A stretch of DNA of 64,000 nucleotides from Clavelina lepadiformis (lineage: Eukaryota; Chordata; Ascidiacea; Aplousobranchia; Clavelinidae). Under the pieces are notes generated by a model, which saw only the letters and a program-made list of their open reading frames with translations, did no database searches and was not told the origin of the DNA. The position numbers and the translations under genes were made by a program. The stretch lies in the NCBI RefSeq assembly GCF_947623445.1, contig NC_135247.1, positions 17,052,501 to 17,116,500 on the forward strand. Reading direction: 5' to 3'. Positions 46,686 through 60,700 of this stretch are shown piece after piece. Positions within the stretch are counted from its first letter, which is position 1, and the number at the start of each line of letters is the position of its first letter.

Positions 46686-47512
46686 GGAAGCTTTCGATCA
46701 AAATGGTATCGGCTAGCGAAAAAGCTACTGGACATTTGCTTCTGAAAAATACACTGATTCCGAGCGAGATAAAAAATTTATGTTGCAAAGGGGCGTCACT
46801 ATTTTGTGAGAAATTTGTTCCGGGCATTGTGATCTAAAAATGTCCAATGACTCAGTGAAAGTTTTTCGATGAAAACGGTGTATTTACGGTGAGTTTGTAT
46901 GTATTCTTTGTTGTTTGTAAGTTAAGTTGGTAACCTTATAAGTTTTTCCTAAACCCGAGGGCAATCTCCGAAATTTTCTTGCGGAAAAATTATGCTCAAT
47001 CATAATAAATCTCAACTTTACAATTCCCAGAACAAATTTGCCACCACATGGGAACGGATTAGACATTCTCGAAAAAAGTAATTCGGTAAAGGGATTCGGT
47101 ACTTTTTCAAATGTACTCTCTGTATAGAAAAACTACCACGGCACTGACCACCTCTGTTTAGGCCTATAACAATATTCAACTGTTTGCATGTTCGTAGGCA
47201 ATGTATTTCCTGCCAACCTAACATCTTTATAACAGTATGCTGTAGTTAACACCTTACTCTTCTAAGCGGGGCTCGGGACATGGAAAAAAATAACCTTTCT
47301 CTCAATTTTTGCAGGGAGGGAGATATATTCTATGTATACGATGCGCTAAATCGGCAACGTTAAAGTAAGAAGTATTTCAATAAAACTGAGGTAGTTATAA
47401 GTTATTACTTATACGAGCGTTACAATTACACGCTGTTACACTTCGTTACGCGCAAAGCTGAGTTGTGAAACAAAACAGGAAAACATATACATTGCGGATG
47501 CTGGTTCATTTG

Positions 47513-50500
47513 TCAAGAGTTTGTGATACGTTACAGAGATCACTACAGACTTGTTCTACGACGGCGCGATGGATTTCTTTGAGTTCTTTAAAGCCGTTGT
47601 GAGATAAAAATACCTGTAAATACACGCACATCAATTATTGCAAATTGTTGAGCTTATGACTTGTTGCCAGGCCGGTAACTAGCTTGGGACACCAGAAAAA
47701 CCCAAGAGGGATGAACAAGAACTAACTTATTACAAATATGCTACTCATAAATTATGCTAAACAATTTCTTCAAGGGACAATGTTTACTTAAGAGGGTCCG
47801 AGCCCTCCATATGCCCCTGTTAGTTACAAGCCTGCTAGTCATATACCCTTCTTTTTCCGTATTTTTCGTCTCCTGTAAGTGATATTAATTCTGCTTTTGT
47901 AAACCTAGAGCCTAGTTTTTCAGGTTCAACTCCTATTACGAAAACCTGCAAGAAAAGGAACGCTATTAAAATATGTTGAAGAAACGAACATTTTAAAAAT
48001 CCAGCCTGTAGATTAGCCTATTTTGTACTGTTTAAAGCAGTGTGTTGTATGCATTTGAATGAATAACAAAGCTTTCAAATCATAAGTTTATTCAAAACTT
48101 ACGATTGCTCCAAATTCCATCAAACGTTTGGCGTGCGTCACAGCATCGTCATTTGCATTTGTCTGTCCATCAGTAATTACGAGAACTAGGTCACGATAAT
48201 GTGCACGGTTGCCGTTAGATGGGCTCAGTGAGACGTTATAGGCGTGCCTCAAGGCTACGCCAGTCCGAGTCCCTAAACACCAAACATAGCTCCTGAACCC
48301 GAAATGTTTTTGGTAGAAATGTAAGAACTTTTAATGGCTAATCACAGTAATTCTCAAGTAGTCGTAACAACAATTCTCGCACAACCCTCCAGTACATTAC
48401 ATACCACTGACAATGAAATTCACCCTTTGTAGCTGGTTCAATGTCAGGCTACAGTAATGGTGGGCCTAGATAAAGTAACCTAATGTAATTACCTATCCCA
48501 GAGTAGGGTATTTTGTCTAAGGCAGCAAGAAGTTCATCTTGGTCATCAAATTCATTAAGCAAAATTTCGTTAATTCTATCGACCTCTGTTGTGTAGCGAA
48601 AAATAGCGAAGTTAGTCGCGTTTGGTCCAACGGCAAAATAGCTGTGACAAATTACAAGTAGTTTTCGTTAAACGAAAAATATTCTTTCCTGCCCGAGGTG
48701 AAAAATTCAATGCTTCGCCCAGTTTCCAGCTCCAAAAGAACGTTTATTAAACTACAGCGGCCTGCCCTGTAGCATGGTTTTCTTTTATGTTAAATTCTTA
48801 GTCGTGGGCTTATACAATTTACATTCAAGTAACCTTAGAAGAACGCACAAGAGTTTTGATTTCACCTGATCAAAACTTTCACAAATTTTATAACCTTCTC
48901 CCAGTTTTCTTCCTTGATGCTGCTGGAAGAGTCGAGAGCAATCACCATGTCCATTGGGGCGTTAGGAGGACAAACGCCTGCGAAGTCATTGTCACGTTAC
49001 GTCTTCTTTAAGTTGTTTACGTAAAGAGTACTCACGAATGCAACACGGTATGCCTTCCGACCACGTTTGATCCGGCAGGCATGTTGATGACGTAAAATTA
49101 TGTGGGTGGATCACGTGATTTGTGTTTAAGCACGTCACGTTACAAGTCGAATCAGTGAGAGCTCCGTTGGTGCATTTGATTTTGGCGCTGGCAACTTTAA
49201 ATTCAGGACAAGATAAGGCTGAAATTGAAGCAAATCTGGCGTTATAGACTTATTGTAATATTAATGAACATTGATCTAAGAGAATATCTTGTAAGAAAAT
49301 TCATTAGCACGCTTGGTTTAAAGCTGATTCAAATTTAAACGGACCAAAATTCCTTTATAGTTTTCATCTTGTTGTAAATTTTCGTTCGAAGCAATTCCAA
49401 ATAAAGCATTGCCTACAAGCTATCGAAAACAATATCAAGTTTGTAGATAGCATGAAATATTGTTTATGCAAAAGTGCTGGCTAATTGTCATGCTTCTCAC
49501 GGAAACTATAAGGGACAACGTAAGAATTACATGCTACACAAATTATTGTCACTTATGTCTTTCATACGTTGCTGTTACCCTCGACAACGGTTATTTTTAA
49601 CGTTTCACGTTTATCTAGACAAAATATACCGTACTATAACTATAACGAGAACTATACAATTATTGTGACTTAAAATAGTTCACATGATATGTGTCGACGC
49701 AGTAGCCAAAGTGCATGCCTGTCAATCAAAACGTCTCGATCAATTACACACACTGCATGGTACAGCTTTAGCTTTTTCCTCTGTTTATACCGGTAATTAC
49801 TTTGCTGCACATTGATAAACATTTTGCAAGCTTTATGGACGTAAAATGCTAAACATGACCATATATATTGCTTCAAGACAGGCTCATTGAATACTTAAAA
49901 TATTTTCACGAAAATGTTTTTTTGTGTAAAAAATAAAAGTTAACTTATATTAAAAAAAATTATTTCTAAGTTTAAGCGCATTGAAATGATCGGTTATTCG
50001 AGATTTTCTTTTCTCCAAAACTGTTCTTCTTAAAGATATTCGTTTTAAATGTTTTTCTATGAATTATATAATTGTCATAAACATGAATCGTTACATTGAC
50101 TGTCTAACAACACGGTTTAAGGAGCTCACGTTGGCAAGACGGTATTGGACCAGACCATCTCGCCATTTTTCCGTCATCAGGTACGTCACAGACAATTCTG
50201 AAACTTTCTACAGGTGTCACCTCGAAACCGGGAAGACAGAGGAAGTAACATTCACTTCCGAAGTTATGCCCGGCTGAGCACCAAACGTCAAATTCGACTC
50301 CAATTGCAGGAAGTTCTGGACAAATGTTTTCTGCAAAAATTATTATGTTGTGAATAATAATTTTTACTATTATTCTAAACGCTAATAAATATTTGGTATT
50401 ATTATCGATTTAACGTCTTATAATGAAGTTATTTGATTTTTGTCTTTTTGCAATAAACTATATTCGTCAATACTTCATGAGCAAACTGAACCAATTGATT

Positions 50501-53500
50501 TTGAACAGTTATTGGACGTAATCTTACCACTGCGCTTTGACAAAGCCACATTTATTTTGGTCAATTGAGTTCGGGATGTTTGCCTAATAACAGCAATTAC
50601 GTCTCTATGGTTACGAGTGGCGGCCGTTCTTAATGTTGGTAGATTAAATAAACAACGTCGCCCATATTAAATTTAAACTTTTCGCGTTTATGTAAAGAAT
50701 TGAGAAGAAACTAAATCGGCTGTTTTCGTAGCAAAATTTGTTTTAGGGGTCAAAGTTTATCAACACACGGCATCAGCTATGATGTTTGTCAATCGCTCAA
50801 CAGTTGGTTAAGCCGCTTTTTGTTGTCACGACGTTTGACCCAAATCAAAGGTCACAAATGACCGATTTACATCGGCTGGGCGCACGCAATAATTTGATCG
50901 AGATGGAACGATTTTGAAAATTTCCATAACTTGTCATGGTTATGACACAAATAATCAATCAATTAACTTCGCTCTTGTTGGATTGTTCTAATTCAAAGCT
51001 ACTGTTTTATGTTAGCTTACGTTTGCTTTTAATTATTGCTGAAAGTACTAAAATCAAGTTATATAAGTTACTTGTAAAGATGTAGTTAAAGTCCTGTTGA
51101 TCTTAATGTTATGTCATTCATAACCATGTAAAAGGTGTCCTGGTAAGTAAGGAGCTATATCTTTTTTGCTAACGTTTCGGCAACCCTTATTGTCACACTC
51201 ATTTGGACGATGATTTTATTCTAATATTGTTATTAACATTATGATAAGATTATAATATTTATATTCACAGCATTCTTGTTATATAAATTTCGTATCGTAA
51301 AAATAAAACATTATTGAAAACATTTTTGCAACCCTACGAATTTTAAGATTTATAATGATTCTAAGGCTATGAACAAAAACAATACACATACACAAATAAA
51401 TCGTAAAGACAACAGCCATCAATACCGCTAAACAATTTTTTCAAACAGTGCTAATCCGTTTGACAGTTTGTTTTGTTTGGCTCTTGTGTTCGCCATTAAG
51501 AGGATTATAACGACTATGACGAAACGACAATAAGTAAACACGACCACGCGCCACTGTCCACTTTCATAATCGCCTCTTGCCCATATAAGGTATTGTACTT
51601 ACCGACACAAGTTGGGGGCGAATTGTCCCAAAACAACTCGTTTGAGTCTGGCTGCTGCACGCATTCTAGAACCGATGACATTGTCGGATTTATGACGTAA
51701 CCTTTCGGACATTCATATTCGCATTTGGAGCCGAGATTGCTTCCGTTCGAACACGTAACCCTTTGGCCTCGGGAAGGTTCGAACACCAGTCCACAGGTTT
51801 TACCTGGAAAGGAACATTTAAGATGCAAGTTATGAATGGAATACCGTGTTAGTTGATGCGTTTGCAATTACTAGAATGTTTTCGGGTCTAAGAGAGACTT
51901 TTCATGAGAAAAACATTTCTGCTCGCCTTCAACGATGTCATCTGGTCCTTCACGCTTCACTGGAAGCCAAGTAAGGACATCGTTGTCATCTTTCGCACAT
52001 TCCAGTTTCATAATGGCTATACCCAATGGATTGTTGTCGTAGAAAGAACAAGTTGAACCTAGAAACGCTCCATTACTGCAGACCCACTCTCCATCCGGAA
52101 AAAATTCCTTAATGCCCTTGCATTTACTGCCTAACATTGTAACAAGTGTTTTGATTAATTTTTATTGAAGTGATAGTATGATGACCAAGAAAACAATTGT
52201 TTAGTATCGTTATATTTGCAATATGTCACAAGTATCAACGTTCAGTATTTTATTTTTCTTGGCGAGCATTTATACACTTGTTAATGAGGCTTTTTCAATA
52301 TGTTGCTGTCCGAGACATTTCGTGCTTTTTGCAATTCCCTTTGCTCAAGTTTTCTCATGAATGCTTCAGGTCAGAACATGACGTTTGATCGGTGGAGAGT
52401 TTAATTGCTGGCCCCAATGTTAATAGTTGATTCAGTTTACAACAGACTTCAATTTATTGCTTGTTCTTAATCTTAAGCGACGGCTCCAGTAAAGTATCAT
52501 ATATAGGCTTAGTGGTTAGGGATCATACATGGGAGGCAACTAAAACAATATTTTATATTTTATTTTAAATGTCGTTTTTGTAAGTAGGCCTAAAGATTTG
52601 AAAAGTTTTGCAAGATAAAGCAAAATTTCCGCATAAAAACACAGAACCTTTCCTCTTCCTTTTCCTGGATAGGGATACTAATTTATCCGGCTCTGTTGGA
52701 AAGGTTGCCTTGTCATCGTTCCAACATCCATCGACTTTTCTATGGCATCTGTTACTATGGCAACAGCAGTAACATGTCGACCCTGATTGAGACCCCTTGC
52801 ACACACCTGGATTCTGAGCAAAAATTTGCAGAATAATTTTTGCCATTTAGATTACCTGAAATAGTGTAATAAACTACTCTATGAATATCGGCAAGTTTGC
52901 AAAAGGCAACATGAAATTCAATTGATTTAACGCTTCCGAACGTTTAATTACTATTTATAAATCAAAATATTAAAACAGATTCGGCACGCAGCTTAAGTTG
53001 ACATTTGTTGATAAACGGCCCTTGGCATTGACAAACCTGTCGAAAGTTGTTCTCGCAAGCAAGTTTTTGTTTGCACCTCTTCGTAATGAGCATGCCATTC
53101 GGCCATGAATCCCGAAAACGAACCTCAGTCAGGCAAGATTTCTGTCAGAAGCAAACAATTTGTCGTAACAAAAAGTAGTTAGGAGTGCCAAGCGTAAAAG
53201 TTTTTTTTATTCCGTAGAAACAGTAAGCAACCGTTCACTTCGATCAAACAAAATTGTTATTATTAATAATTAAATTAAATTTTTATCAAACCAAGTCAAG
53301 TAATTTAATGAAAATTTCTTGGGTTATTTTCTTATAAGTTAAAAGAGGGTTTGGGTTTTAGCTTTTTTTAACAAAAATGTTTGTTTGCACTTTGCTAATT
53401 TCAAATATATCTCAAAATATTAGAAAAAAATTATAAACAAAATGCCAGATAAATACAATTTCTCATGGCAAATATCAGAGCTTCTCAACCGGGGACCATG

Positions 53501-53960
53501 GCCCGTTCTACGGGGACAACGAGCAGATGCCTCGCCAGTGAACGAACCATGAAAGGTTGACAACCACTGGCCTATACAGTCAACACGACGGAATATGCAT
53601 TTAAGAATTTAACTCCTGTTTGCAAACAATTACAGTGTCTACTACTTACCTGGTAGCACTTGGTTAAACGACCATTTCTCATGCAAGCCGCCGAAGACGA
53701 CTGGTTGAAGCATTCATAGCAAAGCGTTGCTGAAAAAAATTTCTTGTATCATTTTTTAGAAGAATGGTTGTTTTTTTCCTCTAAGTTTCTCTTATACTTT
53801 ATTTTTCTATATCAAAAAATCCTTTTTTCAACATAAATCGTTTTTTCACAAGTTCATTAAGAAATATTTTCAGCAAATTCAAAAATGAAATAATTGTACC
53901 TTCAGAAAGCGCAATCATGGCAAACAGGACTGTAATGCAAAAAATCCACTGAAAGCCCAT
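47513..53960 (-). CDS. Secreted Ly6/uPAR-CCP-vWA protein
   Basis: Function not recognised; the domains are clear. Proposed exons (minus strand): 53960-53900, 53729-53650, 53141-53037, 52813-52648, 52130-51915, 51803-51603, 50330-50130, 49218-49036, 48977-48866, 48641-48493, 48272-48103, 47945-47847 and 47614-47513, giving 614 aa. A signal peptide (MGFQWIFCITVLFAMIALS) is followed by a Ly6/uPAR three-finger domain spread over three exons (LCYECFN... KRCKQKLAC... CYCCCHSNRCH), a basic SRKRKRK stretch, four CCP modules and a C-terminal vWA domain. The vWA domain has an intact metal site (DSSSS, TRTG, TDGQ). No protease domain, membrane anchor or GPI signal follows; the protein ends VCSDLCNVSQNS. 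The vWA and CCP parts resemble factor B without its catalytic half. The first CCP lacks one Cys-bearing segment, and the donor at 51915 (AAAT|GTTTTT) is poor and was chosen by phase only. Confidence 0.8.
53475..53569. mobile_element. Very short hAT-like MITE
   Basis: Ends CAGAGCTTCTCAACC and GGTTGACAACCACTG are near inverted copies. Flanks gcaaatat and gcctatac agree at only about 5 of 8 positions. It lies in intron 2 of the Ly6-CCP-vWA gene. Confidence 0.5.
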
Positions 53961-56900
53961 TTTCTATCAAGTTCTAGAAAGACTTGCAAATTTGAAACTA
54001 GCAACTGCTGAGACAAAATAATTGTTAATACAGATTTATTTAAAGGGTTTATTTACCGCTTGTACACGTGGTAAGCGTAGCGTAGTGTACCACATAGTTT
54101 GCTGCAATAAATTGATTTGTAGGCTAGTTGATTCATATGAAGCAAATAAAAATATTTCTAAAGGCGTAATTAGAAACTCCACTATAGAAAACTGAAACCA
54201 TGAGAATGCGCCATTTCAAAGGCAGTCGCATTTATAATCCAAATCTCTGCTAATGACACCTTCTATTTGTAATAAATCATACAATAATACCCAAAAATAC
54301 AATAAACCAACTAAAGCCGTCTCGCCAACTACAAAGCCTTGAAATGAAGGCTAGGAACTGCGAGTTTCTTTATATATGATTGACCTGAGAAGTTCAATGT
54401 TAAGGTCATCGCCGTACACACTAATAATAACCTTTGTGACGTAGAAAACTATGATGTTACGTTAAAAGCGTGAATTATGCCATCATCATCCGTTAAACAT
54501 GTGTTCGCGTCAAAATTGAGATTTCTATGAAAACGTTAGCTTCTTTCTGCAAGGGTTTAAGAAATGTGTTTTGACCTAACAAAGGACATGGCTTGTGCTG
54601 CTCTTTTGGTCCAAGCTTATAGGTCGGTTGGCGTCTAAAGAAAGTTTCAGGGTTTGCACAAAAACTAGAGATGTCTACGAAAATAAGTAAAATGTGCACT
54701 TCTTAGCCCAAATATTTGTTTTGGTGCAGAAGTTGTAGATGTGTGATTACAAACATGGTACATTGAATTGTGGCCCAAGACATTTTAAATCCATGGGCAA
54801 ATATTCAAGAAGTCCCTTGTGGGATTTCTTTTGCGTAATCGCTTTTTATAAAATATATATAATTAATTAAATAGTAAATATTATCAGATTCGGGTAATAT
54901 ACCATAAAATTAAAGAAAAATGTAAGATGCAAGCGTTATCGGAACTGGCATAAAGGCTTGACATCCGAGGTTCGAGCAGTCGTTGCCCAGTTTAAGTCGT
55001 GCAAAGACTTTCCTCAGTACCAGGATAAAAGCTATAACGGTAAAACTTCCTTATCACCATCTGGTGAATATTTCATTTTCATTTTGTGACTGCAAGGTGG
55101 CACCAATGACAATGAGTAACTTTTAACCACTTGATTGGTAAGAAACGTTTCAGCCTCATAAGCTTGTTTGGACCATATGTGCAAGTTATACTGTGAGATG
55201 TTTGAAATCGCTCTGCGTAGATGACCACTTTTGCAAGGAAACAAAAACACAGTGATGCGGTTGTAGCGAGTTTATTGCAGCTTGTGGTGAATCAAAGGGA
55301 GATTGTGACATCATGAATCATTGTGACAAATCCATTACTGACGAGAAAGCATCGCAACATAAACACAAAGAGTAAGGAAAAATAATACGTGAGATTAACG
55401 CCTAATTTCGCCTACAAACTCATCTCAACTTTACACTTGTACTAGCCAGCAAAAGCATGGTAAACGATTGTTAAGAAAAAGACTTAATTTGTTAATTAGA
55501 CATAGCAAAGAAACTCTTCCACCAGTGGTATATAATCTATGGGAAAATGTTTACAAAATTGAAAAGAATTAAGTTACAAATATCGTCATCTACACCAAAG
55601 CGGTGAAATTCTACAAGTAATGAGGCTATAATACTACGCGTAATATTAAACATGTTATTATACTATTTACAAGTTACGTACATAATGCAGGATAAAACGT
55701 CCGGGACCGCAAAAGCATCCCACTGTGGATCCAACTTAATCACACGATGTGAACGTCAGTGCATGGACAGTAACTAGCCGAGGACAAAATATCGACTGTA
55801 GACCGAATACTGTGAAGTTGGGGAAAGTGTTGGTTACAAACTTCAAAACTTCAGTCAGTCCAAATGGAACATATTGTAGTTTGTACAACAAATCCAGCAT
55901 TCAATGATATACAAGTAATCTCGTAAAGATTTATCAGCAGATTTGGCAAAAATTTCTAATGGAAAATGTCTTAACATGACCAAATTTGCTAAATTCGACT
56001 TCATATTAATCTTAACTTATATCAGATATACACAGGATAATAACAAAAAACAAATGTAAAAATTGACTATAATCACTCAACAATGGCTAAATAGTGACAG
56101 TTTCCTTTGAAATTTTTTTTTGTTTCTTATGAGTAGCACTGAAATTTCCACACATGAACATTAAATTATAAATTAAGTATTTACTAAAACGATAATGAAT
56201 TTTTACTTTACGTTTTACACCACTATGAAAATGCCATTACAGTGCACACACATTATACTACTTGTGTTCCTGCAACAAAAACTAATATGAAAAGCAATGC
56301 TTTTGTTACACCGGCAGCTATTCAAACAAGTTTCTTTTTACGTAAGCCGTAAATAAACCCATTAATACTATTTTGCTATGCATAGTTTGGTGGGGCGTTA
56401 TTTTCAAAACTGTTAACTTTACTTCGGTAAAATTGCATGAAAATTTCTCTACTACATTATCTGTCGAAAACTATCTAAATTATGTTCAAGCTTTTGTCGG
56501 ACACGATTGATTGATACAATCACATATGTCCAACCACTAACAACTTAGCCGCAGAGTTAGCACAGAAACAGAATAAAAAAAGTCAAGAAAGTTGCATTTG
56601 CTGCTCTATGTTGGTCTTTGGGGGATTGTAGGTCTCTGGCCGGGAGCAGGTCGCCTGTGACACAACAATCAACAATTGTTTAAATATGTTGGTAAAAATA
56701 ATTTGTGTCAGTTGAAATTACCACGTGAAATATTTTAATATTTATATTTATTGTGAATAATTACGTCATACTGACAAAAATTCATAAGACTGCAAAAACA
56801 GGAAATCAATTCGGATTCTTCACCCAGTATATTCTACACCTCCGTATGTGTTCAAAGCGTTGGCATGACTACCAGGGTTTAACCAAGCCTTACCAACCAC

Positions 56901-57048
56901 TGGGCAGTAACTATCATTAACTTAGGTATCACCGGTGTAGTGCAAAATATTAACCCCCGTTTGTGATGTAATAAATTCATTGTCTGATAAAGGATTTCAC
57001 TCAACAGAAAAGGTGCACCTGCGCGCTTCGGTAGATTTGGTTATCATG
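53961..57048. other. Intergenic
   Basis: No gene recognised. A SINE-like copy lies at 54950-55025. The Ly6-CCP-vWA promoter should lie near 53970-54100, but no TATA box is obvious. Confidence 0.4.
54950..55025 (+). repeat. Second SINE-like repeat, copy 2
   Basis: Shares gtttaagtcgtgcaaagact and ttcctcagt with 45548-45626. GAGGTTCGAGCAG resembles a tRNA B box. Confidence 0.5.
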
Positions 57049-57392
57049 CCCTAGGACAGGGGTGGCCAACCAGTCAGAGACTAAGAGCCTCACTTCTTAC
57101 TGTGTTAACCGCAAAGAGCCACATCATACACATTATGATTTATGTTTCAGTTATATTGTTTCAGTTTCATCATCTTTATTCTGGGTCGAAATCTGATGTA
57201 ATCAGTCATTATTTAGCAAATATCAATTGGACATTAGCCAGTAGAGATTACTTTTCTGTATTATTTATCTGCCTAAAATGGGTAAAATGTGCTCTCTTTC
57301 GGAGGTTCAATATGAACCAAAGAGCCGCGTAATACCGGGCAAAGAGCCGCATGCGGTTCGCGAGCCGCGGGTTGGCCAGGCCTGCCCTAGGA
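57049..57392. mobile_element. Non-autonomous hAT transposon with 8-bp TSD
   Basis: The element occupies 57057-57384. It starts CAGGGGTGGCCAACC and ends GGTTGGCCAGGCCTG. Identical CCCTAGGA duplications lie at 57049-57056 and 57385-57392. AAGAGCC/GAGCCGC motifs lie inside the ends. There is no transposase. Confidence 0.9.
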
Positions 57393-57615
57393 CCTAGGTT
57401 CTCTTAGCATATTACTGTAGAAGACAAAGGTAATGAAAGTGAATAGGTTCTGTGAATGGTATTCAGTGGCTGAATAGTATATTACCATAATTTTTTCGAA
57501 TGCGTGTATACTAGCAAACAAAATATCGTGTTCAGGTCACGGGTGTTGGTCTACTTCTCTCTGTAAATTCTACAGACTACTTGTGTATGGAGCTTATTGC
57601 GTTTTGAAAGAATAA

Positions 57616-57669
57616 ATTTATTACGTCACAAAGGGTCAAAATTTATTACGTCACAAAGGGGTCAATATT
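57616..57669 (-). terminator. Duplicated poly(A) signal region of dynamin
   Basis: A 25-bp unit (atttattacgtcacaaaggg and following) occurs twice in tandem, putting two minus-strand AATAAA motifs (57617-57622 and 57642-57647) about 85-110 bases after the dynamin stop. Confidence 0.5.
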
Positions 57670-57728
57670 TAGCAGGAGGTCACGACACCGGTACCAATCA
57701 CAACCAGTTAACGGAGCTCCTAAAATCA

Positions 57729-60700
57729 TTAATCATCAACTGACCTTGGGATGGAAGGGGCGGAACGGGTGGAGCCGGGTCGGTTGGGGATTGGTGGCGC
57801 CGCACTAGTGGGCATCAATGGAGGGGGGAGCGAGGGGGCTTGACTAGGAGGGGGTCCAGGGACATTCGACCGAGAGAAGGCTCCAGCCGGACGTGAAGGT
57901 GGACGCCTGGCAGGACTGCTGCTACGCACAGAGCTTTGAATAACAAAGGTAAAGTTATTCTAAATTGCTGGATCATGGCAACATCAAGATTACCAAAATC
58001 CTGACTTTGTTCAAACACTTAAACCCAATTAATTCAATAAAATGATAAAATGACTATGTATATATATATATACTGTACACAAAACAGAAAAGATAGCACA
58101 GTACAACAGCAGTCGCCTCTAAAACAAGTTGATAAAAATACAAAAAGCTGCACGATGCATTATTATTAATGCTTATATTTCAAGCGGTAAGTAATGTGAT
58201 TAATCTTGAACCGCGTTTTTCAAGCTGAGTCTATCTGAACGCACACATGCCAATTCCTGGTCAGCCATATACGGGAAGCAACAGCAAAATATTGAATAAG
58301 TATACAACATAAATTTAAGTAATTTAAGGTATCAAAGCAAAATTTAATAGGTTTTTTTGATGCTTTTAAAAATCTTAAATATTCATTGAGACCTAATGTC
58401 ACCCTGTTGGGTTGTCTGAATGATTCCTTTAATTTAAGTTCCCAAAGAGGTTCCCTTGATAATTTTATTTCTGTGCAACACGGGTGCCATATTATTGTCT
58501 GAGTGACTGGTTCCAGAAATCTAACTGAATAAATTTTATATTGTGGTTGTGGTAAAAGAGTTTGGTTGAATTTCATAAGTTCCTTCAGTTACAGGAAAGC
58601 GAAATCTAACTGCAAATAACTGAGCAGGTCTTTAGTACAAAAGTTAATTTATCAAGTCTAACACAGACACACACATATTTCAGTATTGCAAAAAAAGAAT
58701 TTAACTTCAATAATATCACCTCGAAGGACAGCATATTATTTCATTCATATTTATTGAAAATTTATGCCAGTAGCGCACAATTTTTATGATGTTGGATTGC
58801 CAGAGATATGTGGCGTCCATACAAACTGTCTATACTAGTTAAGATATTAGAATCGGACCAATATATGACCACGTCCACATGACACTTATTTTTTATTAGA
58901 GACCCTTTAAAAGAGTATAGAAACTTTTCAAAAACTTGAGAAATTCTTGTTTTGAGCCAAATTCAGTGTTAAGAAACTTTCTTCATTTGTTATTTGCAGA
59001 GTCTGTTGTTTGTAGTGGTGGTTTTAAATGTGTCATATTTCAAAATGTATGATTATAATCAAAACTCGTTGTAAACTTTAATTCTATTATGTTTTAACTG
59101 AAAACAGTTAAGTTGGTGTTTGATCAGTGAACCTTGTTTAAAACATGTTTACGTCTTGATAAACTAAAACCATGCTAATGTAAAAACCTTTAACTACAAA
59201 ATCCACAACTAAACTTAAGGCCAAGCTACTAGAAGCTCCAACCTCATTTTTTATATTTTATTGATATTTTTATGAGAATGAGTGCATGAAAGTGCTACAT
59301 GACCATGTTTTTTTTTTTTTAATTCTTCTCAAAAATTTGTTGTCATTTCCATGCACAGGCCACTCGTTCAAGACACAACTTTAAAAGTAATAAAACTAAA
59401 AAAATAAATAAAACTAAATAGATTCAATTAAGATGGCCATGCATCTTAATCTGGGCCATTGTGACATCACAATCATAAAGTGCCCACTGGCAAAGTAAAA
59501 CAAACTCAGATCAAAGAACTCACGATGATTGCCAATGGTCCTGGTAATAATGCCTGTCGCTGTAAGGTCATAAAACAAGTAGAACAACATTGATTTTCCC
59601 ATTAAAACTAGAGATGCACCATATTAACAAAAATTTGATTTTTGTAAAAATTTAAAGACTGTGGCTTCAGGTTTGTGTGAATTCAGTTATTGTGCTTGAG
59701 CCAAGCCAGTGATGAGTTGAAAGATGAACCAAAACCTGTCATACTATTTATTGACAAATTCAAGAAACTGCAAGAATTTTCAATTATATGGGAAGAATGG
59801 GATAATTGAATTTATTAGGAGCAGAGAGTTGGGAACTGCAAGTTATTCAAAGAATTAATACAAGAATCAAGAAATTAGAATTTTATTTAGAAAAGGTTTT
59901 GAGTTTATAACTCACTTAACTGATTTTCAACGTGATAAAAGTAAACCATAAACTCAAAACGTCTGCTAAACAAAATGATTTTTAATGTAGTTTCTCGGCT
60001 AGCTTGTAATTATTCTTAGAATTGAATTTCTATTTTGTCATGTTTTTTTTTCGATTGCAAAAAGGGTATTTGCTGGAATCTGTCAGTAAGATTTGCATCC
60101 GTGAAGACAACAAAAACGGTTGATGTCTTGTAATATTTAGATTCGTGTTTGATTCAACCCATCACTAGTTAAAAAATATTTGCCTAGCCTTGATAAAAAC
60201 AACACCAAGTCTGTATAACGAGTTAATAGTTACTGTAAGTTAATTAGTAATTACAAGACCAATATTGATAAAGTAATCAACTAATCATCCATAACTTGCT
60301 TAAACGTTAAATGGTGGCGAAGACATAACAATAGAATTGTTACTTTTATAGTTGTTCAGAATAGAAACTCCAGACCAGCTTCTAAGCCACTTGTTACAAT
60401 GGAGTTCAATAGAAAAACCACCAGCTGCGTGTTTCAGCCGCACTTGGTTAAGTTTGCAAGGCAGGTTATAAAATGTGGGAATCCTATACTTAACAGGCGC
60501 ACGTCATGCAGTTAGTTGGATATGTGTGTAATATAACCTTGGTTTGTTATTGTTTTTCATACTACTCCACCGCTTAACTGACTCCCTATGGGATGAAGCC
60601 ATAGGTCTTGAGCCAGGCACAGTCAAACCGTTTTCTTCAAGAAGGTTTTCGGCGCTTGACGAACGAACCATTGGCAGGTGCCTGTCATTTATCAAAATTT

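Larger units (their letters stand above)
44574..47512. other. Intergenic with SINE pieces and AT-rich tracts
   Basis: No gene recognised. It contains a TA-rich stretch at 45300-45360, repeat fragments at 45433-45459 and 45548-45626, and an inverted repeat at 46625-46685. Confidence 0.45.
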
